This document shows, piece by piece, positions 1 to 9,539 of a stretch of DNA of 64,000 nt. The position numbers and the translations under genes are program-made. The notes below the pieces were generated by a model. The model was given only the letters and a program-made list of their open reading frames with translations. It was not told the origin of the DNA and did not search any database. Position 1 is the stretch's first letter. Each line of letters starts with the position of its first letter. Source of the DNA: Perognathus longimembris pacificus (taxonomy: Eukaryota; Chordata; Mammalia; Rodentia; Heteromyidae); assembly GCF_023159225.1 (NCBI RefSeq), contig NC_063180.1:11715297-11779296 (forward strand). Direction: 5' to 3'.

Positions 1-179
1 AACTGAGCACCAAGGACTCTACTTTTACTCAGTGCCTTTGATCCAAGCCAGTCCTGCAAGTCACTCTGCAGTCACCACCAGGAAAGACTGGATTTACCTA
101 TAAGCAGCTTTTGATAAAAGGCAAAAAAAATTCAGATAGGCAATACCTTCATCTCATGCCAAAAGTTGAAACTTCTTTA

Positions 180-480
180 AAAGAAGATAACAGCCAAAAA
201 TCTATGAACACTTGGCAAGCAACAGTGCCTGATTTGTTCCTCCTCCCCTCAAATGATGAATCAACCACAATTTCTCTCCAGAACTCCTCAAACAGCAGAA
301 CACGCCTGTGACTGGAAACTATCTTATCTACATATACCTTTATCTACGCCTTAGCCCCAGTTCCTTCTATTTAAAGCTGAGGGAAATTTCTGGTCCCCTA
401 AAGATATAATAAATCTCCCATCTCAAATCTTTACCACGTCTCTTTATTTGGCACATAGGAGCAAGTAGCCAGAACTGAAA
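180..480 (+). repeat. Possible LTR remnant (weak)
   Basis: This stretch has the order of signals seen in the 3' half of a retroviral LTR. A tatttaaa TATA-like box lies near 368, an aataaa-type signal near 407 (ataataaatc), and then a pyrimidine-rich stretch that could be U5. No TG..CA boundaries, partner LTR, primer site or internal region is visible. The family cannot be named, and chance AT-rich motifs remain a fair alternative. Confidence 0.25.
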
Positions 481-485
481 TATGA

Positions 486-1440
486 AATTCCAGTTTCACT
501 TGGACTTTTTCTAGTGACACATTGGAAGAGATAGGCTTAATCAACTGTTAGTCCTAAACTGCACTTCTACAAGTGCATATCTATACTATGTTGAGAAAAT
601 TTATGTAAATTCTTTGTATGAAAAGAAATAGCAGCACCTGTACTTTTCCTGGATTAGCAGGCTTGCTACTGAATAAAAATTCCATTTGCAAAATGTAAAG
701 CTAGTTTCCCTGACCCTAAATGAGAAAAAAAATGTTAGTTAGATTCACTTACCATCAATTATCTAAAATATAAAGGAGTAACTCAGATGGCATCCTAGCA
801 TTTCAAGGAAAAGAAATTCGCTCTTTTTCTATCTTTCCTTCCTGTACCTGGAAATCCCGTTATTTCACACATTTGAGAAAAAAGAACACTCTCTACCAAA
901 ATACTGAGAAACAGAAATGCGAATAGATATAATTACATGATATTATTCTGAATAGGAAATAAAGGGCTTTTATGGATTTTTATGGATTCTTTCTCTTTAG
1001 AGTATCATCTCATTATTGAGATAAAGAATTCACACATTAATTTTGACCTGGTTCAAGGAAGTTTATTCTTCTTTAACCTAGTAAAAATAAAAAATAATAG
1101 GAGGAGTAATCATCTAATGATGTTGAAGAGTGGTAAAGTACCACTGAGTGTGAGAACAGAGAATGCTTGAGAAGGATGCTGCAATAAATAAGTAAATAAA
1201 ACAACCAAGCAATAGTCAGGCTGCAAAATGAAGAAAAGTTTGCCTGGTTGTAAAGGCTGTGGCTGAGGTTGGGGACACCCATGAATTAAACTGAGGACTA
1301 TCACGCTTACTCTGTCATACCATACCAGTGGTCCCAATGTTTTCCTAGTCCTTTGTTGGCTCTCAAATGCATTTCTTCATGATTTCCTAAGTAGTTTCTC
1401 ACTAGTTTAAAGGTAATCATACAGCAGCTAAGAGATGAGC
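486..1440. other. No recognisable feature
   Basis: AT-rich sequence with no splice-bounded open frame, RNA gene or repeat I recognise. The short open frames (about 60-75 codons) overlap each other on both strands and look random. Confidence 0.5.
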
Positions 1441-1444
1441 ACAA

Positions 1445-2600
1445 ATTTCAGCAAATAATACAAAACTCCTCCAAGACCTAAAAAAGATTCTGTACAACAC
1501 AGTAATACCACTACTAAGGAAATTACAAAGGAAATGCAACTGGAATGTCAAAGTTACATCTACTACATGTCCATGTCCATTGCAGATATAAAGTTACAAT
1601 CACCAATGGAAAAACCCTAAGCCCATCATTTTTGAGTGAAAAAATGTGACACACACACATACACACACATATATAGACACATACACATATATATGAATAC
1701 TATAGTGTGCATATATATGCATATTAGCAAATTATATGTATATAAATACTATAGTAATCATAGGTATATGAACACATATGAATATATCCTATGCATGAAT
1801 ACAACATATTATTATATGTTATACTATATTATGTATTCAAATATATTTTATATTCATACTATATAGTATTCATACTATGTATTAAATATATAGTATTTAT
1901 AGTAGTATTCATATAGTATATGATAATATACTATATGCATACTATATATTATATATATCACATATAACTTTGTATAATAATATATAGTATATATTATAGT
2001 ATATAATCTTAATATTAGGCAATATTCCCATATAATATATAAATAATTCATATACACTAGATAGTCTAGGTAGTCTACGTGTATATCATATACTATAGTA
2101 TTCACATACATTCATATAGTGTATATTTATATAGTATATATTATTCTACAGTGAATATATATAGTATAGGATTTATATAACTTAGTATAGTATGTATGTA
2201 GTATGCATATACATATAGTGTATGCATATGTAAACTATAACATGTGATATATTTTTCATAATTCATTTATATATATATTTTATGAATACTATGTAACCAT
2301 CAAAACACAACAAACTACTCTCATTTGCAACACCAATGGATAAAACTACAGATGATCAATTTAAATGAAAGCAGCCTAGCACAGAATTACAAGTACTAAC
2401 ATATCCTCACTCATATATGGGACCTAACAGAGCTGACTTCAGAGAAGTGGACAGTGGAATGGTTGCAGAGGATGAGGGGGAAGTTTAACCAATTATATTA
2501 ATCTAGTTACATTAAGGTAGGAGTCAGAAAATCTGGTATGTTGCAATTGTTCTGTAGAATGAAATAGCCACCACAGAACACAAAGAAAGGGCACACCCCG
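1445..2600 (+). mobile_element. Old L1 3'-end fragment split by AT-rich expansion
   Basis: The left part (about 1550-1640) resembles the old L1 stretch reading 'tgtccattgcag..' and '..caccaatgga'. The right part (2280-2600) resembles the ORF2/3'-UTR end of L1M-type elements, with 'gaatactatg', 'tcatttgcaacac', 'cctcactcatatatggga', and a purine-rich 3' UTR. The two parts are joined through the short TA tract normally found at this point of L1, here grown to about 640 bp. No open frame survives. This is an ancient, strongly diverged copy with no readable TSD. Confidence 0.6.
1645..2285. repeat. AT-rich expanded repeat (tatag/atactat motifs)
   Basis: About 640 bp made almost wholly of A and T. 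It begins with CA/TA dinucleotides and continues as interspersed 'atactata', 'tatagtatt' and 'attcatact' motifs that are near self-complementary. The tract sits where L1 carries a short TATATA stretch, so it probably grew from that seed by slippage. Such sequence can extrude cruciforms. The 76- and 78-codon frames in it are Tyr/Ile-rich by-products and are not genes. Confidence 0.8.
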
Positions 2601-2629
2601 CCATCTGAATGAGATTCTACTCTCCTGTA

Positions 2630-2790
2630 ACATTTAACAGTTGACCTGGGACAAGTTACTCACACTTCCTAACATCTTTTCTTCTCTATTTGTGGAATTG
2701 GAATAATACAAATGCAACCTATCTTGTTGCATTATTACTAAGAGTAAATGTTATAATTCTACTAAAATGCTCAGTATTTAGCAACAGCAA
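2630..2790 (-). mobile_element. MIR SINE fragment
   Basis: Read on the + strand, this matches the reverse complement of the MIR core and 3' half in order: 'ttgacctgggacaagttactca', a ttcttctc pyrimidine tract, 'tggaattggaataata', then 'aagagtaaatgttataat' and 'aatgctcagta'. MIR is an ancient tRNA-derived SINE shared by mammals. The copy is diverged and has no TSD, as expected from its age. Confidence 0.7.
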
Positions 2791-3006
2791 CCTCTTCGCT
2801 ATTATAAATATGGAGAAACAGTCAGCAACAATAACAACAACAACAAAAACCACATGAGGCCTTTCTCCCTTAAACTTTGCCATTTTCACAGTCCACATGT
2901 CTTTGTATCCCGGGAACTCAGAATGAGCTTCCACAAGTTCAAATCTATGGACTAGTGCTTTTGCTCAAAACCATTAATCAACTCACTCATTAATACTGTT
3001 ATCACT

Positions 3007-3230
3007 GCTGGGTGATGATGAATTTCATCTGTAGTTTTAGGTACTCAAGAGGCTGAGATCTGAGGATCTCATTTCAAAGGCAGCTAATGGCAGGAAAAGT
3101 CTGTGAGACTCTTACTCCAATTATCCACCAGAAGCCACAAGTGAACTGCTGAACAGTGACTTAAATGGTTAAATGCTATCCTTGAGTAGAAAAAGATCAG
3201 GGACAGCACCCAGGACCTGAGTTCAGGACA
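3007..3230 (+). mobile_element. B1-like/Geo composite SINE
   Basis: The left part carries a 7SL/B1-like signature ('gctgggtgatgatg..', 'actcaagaggctgagatctgagga', 'gtctgtgagactcttact'). The right part carries the Geo-type core ('gaagccacaagtg', 'ccttgagtag', 'cagggacagcacccagg', 'ctgagttcagga'). A tail of CA repeats follows. The same two-part layout recurs at 21.65, 30.05, 49.59 and 54.45 kb, so it is a real family of the host. It is an old copy at roughly 20-25% divergence by eye. Confidence 0.7.
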
Positions 3231-3302
3231 CACACACACGCACACAAGTGCACAAGCAAGCACACACACATACAATCACATGCACAGACAAACACACACA
3301 AA
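3226..3302. repeat. Imperfect (CA)n tail of SINE
   Basis: CA-rich interrupted microsatellite at the 3' end of the preceding SINE, probably derived from its A-rich tail. It explains the Cys/Val-rich reverse-strand open frames here. Confidence 0.8.
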
Positions 3303-3855
3303 TTAGAGAGAAATAGAAGAAAGAAGGAAAAGGTATATAATTCTGATAAGAGTCTAATTGATTTGCTGTAGAAATTTTATTTTCTGAGCAAATGATCACC
3401 CCTGGTATCATGTCAAAATGATCAGAGTGAACATGAGAAATTAAGACAGGAACTTGGAAATGTGAGACCCCAAGACTTGCCCTTCCTTGCAAATGGCCAT
3501 CCACCACTTTAGTGTTCTTGTCTTCAGTCTTGCTCTCTGTGGAGTTACTGTATTACTTAATGGACATTATAGGCCTATTATACACCAGCCACTATGTAAC
3601 CACATAATTAATAAAATTAGAATTTTTCTGGACTAGTCAATGTCCACTAATGCAAAATTATTTCTTTCAAAAGTCTTTTGGCTTTTTCAGTATAATTGAA
3701 TTTGGACCCCAAGCATTGTTTTGTTTCTATTTGGACAGTTAACTTGGATTATATTTTATTCCATATTTATCCTAAGAATGATTAAAATATCTTCAGAAAC
3801 ATTTTTTCTTTTGAAAGAAGACAAACATTTCTCATAAATAAAAAAAATTACTTTA
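3303..3855. other. No recognisable feature
   Basis: AT-rich unique sequence up to the left TSD of the full-length L1. I see no gene, RNA or repeat that I can name. Confidence 0.45.
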
Positions 3856-3869
3856 AAATTATTTTTCTA
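3856..3869. repeat. Left target-site duplication of the 3.87-12.3 kb L1
   Basis: aaattatttttcta directly precedes the L1 5' end. It pairs with aaattagttttcta at 12304-12317 beyond the A-rich tail, matching at 13 of 14 positions. Confidence 0.8.
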
Positions 3870-4950
3870 GAACTTCTGGGAAGACTGCAGAGGAGCAGCA
3901 GAGCCCTAGCTGAGCTCCCTCAAACATCGCAGTTTTCCCTTCCCAGAGAAACTTTTACTCCTAGAAAGACAGCCCAAGTAAGTTATAACAGTACAGGGAT
4001 TCTGGTCAGGAAGGAAAAATCAAATTTGCTGACCTGAAAACACAGACTGGAGCTCTGGGTGGTGACCCACTGCCACACCAGTGCCAGCGCCAGGACAGCG
4101 CCCCGCACTCCGCGCACCAAAACCACAACAGTGGCGAACAGGGAGAAATCCTTCAGATGGCGGCAGACACAGTCAGATCGCAGGCTGAGCAAGGACAGAC
4201 CGAAATCGTAGAGAAAGCTTGAGTACCCCATGAAAGATATTCTCAGTCGCAAGTACAGAGTAGCTCCTTGAAGGGAGCCCTTCCCCCACCGCCAGAGCAA
4301 AGTACCAGCTTTAACACTGGCATAGGGTCAGACCAGACTGGAACTAAAACCAGCCTGGGGAAAGTGAGGACAAAGCGGCCATCTTTGAAAAGGGAAAGAG
4401 GGACCAATCAGTGAGAGCCAGCTCCGCCAAGGAGAACGCCCCCTGCTCTGGCAGAAGGCCTGTCCTGGGCTGTGGCTCGCAAACTCAGGTAAACTCAGCC
4501 AGAGGTGCCAGCCCTCCACGCCGGAATATCTAAATTAAAACCGAAAGTGGCGAGCAGCTACCAGTGGCACAGAGCAACCAGATGGGAGAACAAACAGTTC
4601 CCAAGACAGAGAAATGGTCCCACCACAGAGGAAGCCCAATTCCTATCCTGAAACCGAGCTGAATTCCATAGCCAGCTCCACCCAGGAGGCCACCCCTTCC
4701 AGGAAGGTGGAACCTCCCCCAGGCAAGTGTCTCTCAGCCAGGTAAACCAGGCCAGAGGCTCCTGGCCCTGCTGAGTCCACAGCCTATTCAAAGCCAGGTG
4801 TTAAAGGCAGCATCCCCACAGCAGACTGAAGGAGCCTAGGTAACCAAGTCTATTCACGTGCCCGATCTACAGTGGATGCCCAAGGCCTACCTGCTAGCTG
4901 TGTGTATCACAGAGCCCCAGGATTTCACTAACAGGGGAGGAGGGTCAGAA
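3870..4950 (+). promoter_or_regulatory. L1 5' UTR with internal promoter region
   Basis: Begins 'aacttctgggaagactgcagagg' and is clearly GC-richer than its surroundings, with CpGs around 4085-4200 (gccagcgcc, gcgccccgcactccgcgc). In L1 this region holds the internal RNA polymerase II promoter. No tandem monomers are evident here, unlike the L1 at 35-42 kb. Activity is inferred from family knowledge only. Confidence 0.65.
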
Positions 4951-5079
4951 CAGATCCACCCCCTGCAAAGAAAGCAAGTCAAAATAGCCAAGAAGCAAAA
5001 TAGACTGCAGATGATTGCAAGGAAACCAGAGACTGGAGAAAGCCCACCCAAACAAGGAAGACTCCTTATTTTTTTTTTT

Positions 5080-5460
5080 TCTTTTCAAAACATTTTTAAT
5101 CGTTGTTTTTTTTTTTTTTTTTCATTTTTGAAACACCATTAGTTTTTTGGTGTTCCATTTATACCTGTTTGTTTTATCAAGTTTTTTTTTTTTTTAGTTG
5201 TTCATTTTACTGTATTTTTTTAAAAAAACTTTTCTCTGTTTTGTGAATTTGTCTTCCAGTATTTTTTCTTTATTTCTCTCTTGACACTCTTTCTCTTTAA
5301 AAATTGACTTTCCTATGGATAACACCTCTACTATTTTCTGCTAACAGTCCATTGGCTATCATTTTAACCTCCTTTCTACTGATTCTACTCTTCTCCACAT
5401 TCCCACGTCACTGAAACAAAACCAAAACATCACCCCCCAAACTCTTTATTCTCTTTACTA
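5080..5460 (+). other. T/C-rich block in place of most of ORF1
   Basis: About 380 bp dominated by T runs and pyrimidines lies between the end of the 5' UTR and the ORF1 C-terminal remnant. Just upstream, a Lys/Gln-rich stretch (positions 4975-5010) resembles an ORF1 N-terminus. The coiled-coil and RRM coding parts expected between it and the C-terminal domain are not recognisable. This could be a subfamily trait or an insertion/deletion in this copy. Confidence 0.5.
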
Positions 5461-5539
5461 TCTCTAACCCTCCTGACTTACTTCCAGGACCTCCAGAGTC
5501 CATTGACCCCTGGTTATTGGATAGAGGGTATTTCTGCTC

Positions 5540-5760
5540 AAACAGAGTGAATCAAAGGGGTTCAAAGACAAACCCATACAATCCAAAAAGAACTTAATAT
5601 AAGAACAAAAATTACCCCTAGACTTCTCAGCAGAGACCATGAAAGCAAGGAGCACCTGGAATGAGGTATGCCAGCCTATATAAAAATAACTACCAACCAA
5701 GAAGACTGTATCCAGCTAAACTCTCATTCATAGCCATTAGCTCAAATAAAAGTCTTCCAC
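5540..5760 (+). pseudogene. L1 ORF1 C-terminal domain remnant
   Basis: The translation keeps the ORF1p C-terminal signature: 'cttctcagcagagaccatgaaagc', then a YPAKLSFI-like stretch near 5710. Stop codons and a frameshift follow. ORF1p is the trimeric RNA-binding chaperone of the L1 ribonucleoprotein. Only the last domain is recognisable and it cannot be expressed as a normal protein. Confidence 0.6.
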
Positions 5761-5941
5761 AGTAATGAAAAACTGAAACAATGTATCTCCACCAAACTAG
5801 CTTTACAGAAAATCCTCAAATATGTACTAAACAGGGAAAATAATCAAGATTCAAATGCAGACAGAGAAATGAACCCTAAATAGTAAACCAGAATATCAGA
5901 TCAACAAATGGGAAGAAACAGCCTTTAACAAGATAGGGAAA

Positions 5942-7529
5942 ATGAAAGGAAGAAACAATCAGCTCTCAAGCCTAACTCTCAACATTAGTGGACTTAATTC
6001 TCCAAGCCAATGACATAGGCTCATAAATTGGATCAAAAATCAAGATCCATCTTTCTGCTGCTTCCAGGAAGCACATCTATACAGCAAAAGTAAACATCTT
6101 CTGAAAGTGAAAGGCTGCAATAAAATATATCAAGCATATGGCCCCCATAAGCAGGCTGGAGTTGCAATCCTAGTATCAGACAAAATTGACTTCAAATTTA
6201 AAAAGATAAGAAGAGACAAAGAAGGTTACTACATACTAGTAAGGAGATCTCACTGACAGTAAGATATAACCATCCTAAATACCTACACATAAAATACAGG
6301 AGCACCCAACTTCATCAAACAAACTCTACTGACTCTAAAAATACTCACAGACCCAAATTCATTGACAGTTGGGGACTTTAACACTCCACAATCACCTCTG
6401 GACAGATCAACACGCCAAAAACTGAACAAAGAAACCACAGAACTAAATAATTGCATAGACCAACTAGACTTAATCGAGATCTACAGAATATTCCACCCAG
6501 CAACAACAGAATACACATTCTTCTCAGCAGCAGATGTAAAATTTTCCAAAATAGATCACATCTTAGCGCACAAAGAAAATTTGTACAAATTCAGAAATAT
6601 CAAAACCATTCCCTGCATTCTCTCAGACCACAATGGAATAAAATTAGAGCTCAACTCAAACAGCCACCACAGAAATTCCTACAATTCATAGAGACTAAAC
6701 AACACCCTGCTGAACCATCAGGGGGTCATTGAAGAAATTAAAACAGAAATTCAAATGTTTATGGAACTCAACCAAGATGAAGACACAAAGTACCAACTCC
6801 TTTGGTACACAGAAAGGCAGTACTCAGAGGAAAATTTATATTTCTGAGTGCAACACCAACAAAGAGGAGAAACAGCAACTCAATAATTTAAGTAAGCACC
6901 TTAATTTCCTTGAAAGAGAACAACAAGCCAAGCCCCAAGTCAATAGATGGAAGCAAATAATTAAAATCAAATCAGAATTAAATCAATTAGAGACAAGAAA
7001 AAAGCATTGAAAGAATCAACAAAACAGAGTTGGTTCTTTGAAAAAATCAACAAGATAGATAGACCCCTAGAAAACCTGACCAAAAAATGAAGGAAGCACA
7101 CTCAAATAAACAATATAAGAGATGAAACGGGTAACATTACCACAGAAACAACCAAAATTCAGAACATAATAAGGGCTTATTGTGCAAACATTTATGCCAA
7201 CAAATACGAGAACTTGGAAGAAATGGATGATTTCCTAGAAAAAATTCATATCCCCAAACTCAACCATGAAGATTTAAACCTTCTAAACAGGCCCATATAC
7301 AGTATTGAAATAGAAACGGCAATAAGTGATCTCCCAGCCAAGAAAAGCCCAGATCCAGACGGATTCACAGCAGAATTCTTCAATGCCTTCAAAACAGAAC
7401 TCACACCAATATTTCTCAAACTCTTCAATGAAATTGAAAGAGATGGTTCACTACCAGACACATTCTATGAAGCCACTATAACCCTCATCCCAAAACCAGG
7501 CAGGGAATCATCAAGGAAAGAGGAATATA
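5942..7529 (+). pseudogene. L1 ORF2 5' part: endonuclease and start of reverse transcriptase
   Basis: ORF2p carries an apurinic-type endonuclease and a reverse transcriptase. Endonuclease landmarks are visible in order: LNISGLNS (Asn), QEAHL (Glu), GDFNTP near 6370 and SDHNG near 6637. After a linker, 7214-7529 encodes the conserved start of the RT domain (KKSPDPDGFTAEF, LIPKPG). In-frame stops occur after the start region and again near 6250 and 6690. The frame then runs into the ERV LTR at 7530, so the last codons of the 109-codon frame ending at 7543 are LTR-derived. Inactive. Confidence 0.85.
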
Positions 7530-8093
7530 TGTTGGGGATTTAGTTTTGACCTTGAAGGGGAAGGGTGACTAAAGCTCCCGAGATGCTGCCCTTCCCTACC
7601 CCTGTGGCTGTGTGGAAGGTAGTTCCTCCCACCTTCTGGCTTCAACTTGAAGTGAAGCAAAGCAGCCCCCGCCTCTTGGCTTGGCCATGAGGGTAATGGT
7701 GGAGACCTGTTCCTTGGGGGGCTGTGGTCTCCACCCATAAAGGAAGTTCCGTGACGTCACCTGATGGACAGCCCATTTAGCCAATCGTTAATATTCAGTT
7801 ATTCCCTCCCCTTCCTGCCAGCCATTACTGTTATATAAACCCCAACCTGATTAAAGTCCTTTGAGACTGGTGGGACATCCAAACCGACTCCCAGAAATCT
7901 CTGTCCTGCGTCTGCTTCTGACATGTGAGGGGGATGGGGGGACATCTCAGCATCCTTCCTCAGCTCAGCTTAGCCCATGAAGACATGCTCCATCCCTCCT
8001 GCCAGCGGGAGAAGCGGAGCCGTGTGTCTTTCATAATTTGGGATTTGGCATCTCGCTGGGTAAAGCAGCGGGACGGGGAATTTGAGCCCCACA
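7530..8093 (+). repeat. ERV 5' LTR
   Basis: Roughly 564 bp from TG at 7530 to CA at 8092-8093. Inside are a TATA box (ttatataaac, about 7830) and attaaa (about 7851), followed by a GC-richer R/U5 part. The right edge is placed three bases before the lysine-type primer site. A CA near 7921 is a less likely alternative end. An LTR of this kind would carry a promoter in the direction of the host L1. Confidence 0.6.
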
Positions 8094-8096
8094 AAC

Positions 8097-8116
8097 TGGC
8101 GCCCAACCCTTGGGGC
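8097..8116 (+). promoter_or_regulatory. Retroviral primer binding site, tRNA-Lys type
   Basis: tggcgcccaac followed by ccttggggc. The first 11 bases equal the binding site for the 3' end of tRNA-Lys used by many class II retroviruses; the following bases are disturbed by a small insertion. Its place just after the LTR supports the call. Confidence 0.6.
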
Positions 8117-8800
8117 AAACGAACGCATGGCTGGCAATTACGGGGTTTAATAACCCCACAGGGTATGCTGAGTAATTGTGTTTCAGGGGACGGAGTGCCC
8201 ATTCAGATGGGGCAAATGCATAGAGAAAGAAGCGGATTTTCCGCTGCCCTCGGGGGACTGGGTTGGCGAGTCCTGCGACGAGGCAACAGAAAGAGCAGTC
8301 CCGCCATGGTGGCTTTGTGCCGGGTGGGGAAGAGGGGAGTGCAGGCAGCTGTGGTGCCAGGAGCAGCGGATGCCGCTGTCCTGCCTGGGAGGCCCCGCCC
8401 ACCTGGCTTTTCCAGGTCTCCATCTGCAACCGGGTTGCGGGAGTGCATGGAGAGCGATTTGGGCTCCGCGCGTCCTTGGGCCTGGGGCTCCACTCAGGTT
8501 CACAAGCGGTGGCGTGCACTGGGCTCTGGGGACACGGCAGCGGCAGCAGCGGTGGCGGCGGTGGCAGCGGCGGCGGCGGCGGGTGGGATTCAGACCCGAC
8601 ACGCCACTGCTAGCCTGCCTACAACCCCAGAACAGCAGACTACTGGCCGCTTCACAGCGGGGGTGGTCTGTATTCTGTTAGCTTTGTGTTAGGTTTTCCC
8701 GCCACTGCAGCTGGGCAGGGCTAGTGCCTGCTGCGGGTCTGAGAGATCAACCCACCACTGTGCCGCTGCCGCGTTTCTCTCTGTGTTAAGCTTTCCTGAC
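8117..8800 (+). other. GC- and CpG-rich ERV leader region with triplet repeats
   Basis: The most GC-rich stretch of the window after the L1 5' UTR at 41 kb. It has many CpGs and a ggc/gca triplet run (about 8530-8580) read as Ala, Gly or Ser runs depending on frame. Overlapping open frames of 96-255 codons exist on both strands, but high GC alone lowers stop frequency and none shows a domain I recognise. I treat it as non-coding ERV leader, with gag-region origin possible. Confidence 0.45.
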
Positions 8801-9539
8801 ATGCAGCTTACAGGCAGAGAAAACAAGAGAAAAGCTCCAGATCCAGCAACAACAACAACAAAAAAAACGGAGTAATTAGAGATATTTAAAAAAAAGCGAA
8901 CAAATGGTTCTGATGCAGCAATAAGTAATTTGGTTGGATTTCCTATAATTACCAGTTCGAAGTACTTTTATCACAGTTATTTTTGATGTCAGTCTAATGA
9001 TTTGGTACCAAATTCTATGTAAATATGGTGATACAATAAGCAAGACTCCCATCTTAAGTTACATGTAATCAAGCAAGTGTGTTAAAGTATGTACAACTAA
9101 CCTGTGGGGATAAAAGTAAATTCTCGTTAGTCCTATATGTAGAAAAATCTGAAATAGGGAATTGCACTGTTTCTCCCTTTTGCCTTTCACCCTGCTGTTA
9201 GGGAGTCCCATTGGAGGAAAATAGGAGCTAAAGTTTTTGACACTCAATCTGAATGTTTCATGATAAAAATGTTTTAAATAGTAAGCGCAAAGGTGTAGCG
9301 CCTTCGCCTCAATGCTTATAAAAAAAAAGAATGTTTTACTAACTATGTGTTAAGTTACCAGCTGCTGTAAACTACCAGAGATGCCAAAGCTTCAAATTGC
9401 TTTTACCTCACTGCCAGAAAAGAGGGTCGATGCCTGCATTATCCTGAGTGGCATGGAAACACGCTAAGAACTCCAACTTCTCAGGACTGAGCCAAATGGA
9501 TGGCCCCTTCACCGACTCCCTTTGTGGAAGAGGCCCTAT
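8801..9539 (+). other. AT-rich 3' part of ERV internal region, unidentified
   Basis: An A-rich stretch (caacaacaacaacaaaaaaaa near 8855) opens about 740 bp without a recognisable coding domain. About 9408-9530 is less AT-rich and could be a degraded retroviral coding remnant, but I cannot assign it. No copy of the 5' LTR sequence is found before the L1 resumes. Confidence 0.4.

Larger units (their letters stand above)
7530..9539 (+). mobile_element. Endogenous retrovirus fragment (class II/ERVK-like), 5' LTR plus partial internal region
   Basis: A foreign block within L1 ORF2: L1 sequence stops at 7529 (..gaggaatata) and resumes at about 9540 (aactagagactgattt). The block opens with TG (tgttgggg), carries TATA and poly(A) signals, and is followed near 8097 by tggcgcccaac, the first 11 bases of a tRNA-Lys-type primer binding site. 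The inner region is GC-rich (8100-8780) and then AT-rich. I recognise no gag, pol or env domain and find no second LTR, so the copy is internally deleted or lacks its 3' end. Alternatives are a non-coding derivative of an ERVK family or an LTR-retroposon. Confidence 0.7.

Noticed and set aside
1636..2111. Tyr/Ile-rich frames of 76 and 78 codons
   Set aside because: Products of the AT-rich repeat, not genes.
7925..8692. 255-codon open frame
   Set aside because: It lies in LTR/leader sequence of very high GC content, where stops are rare; overlapping long frames exist on both strands and no domain is recognisable.
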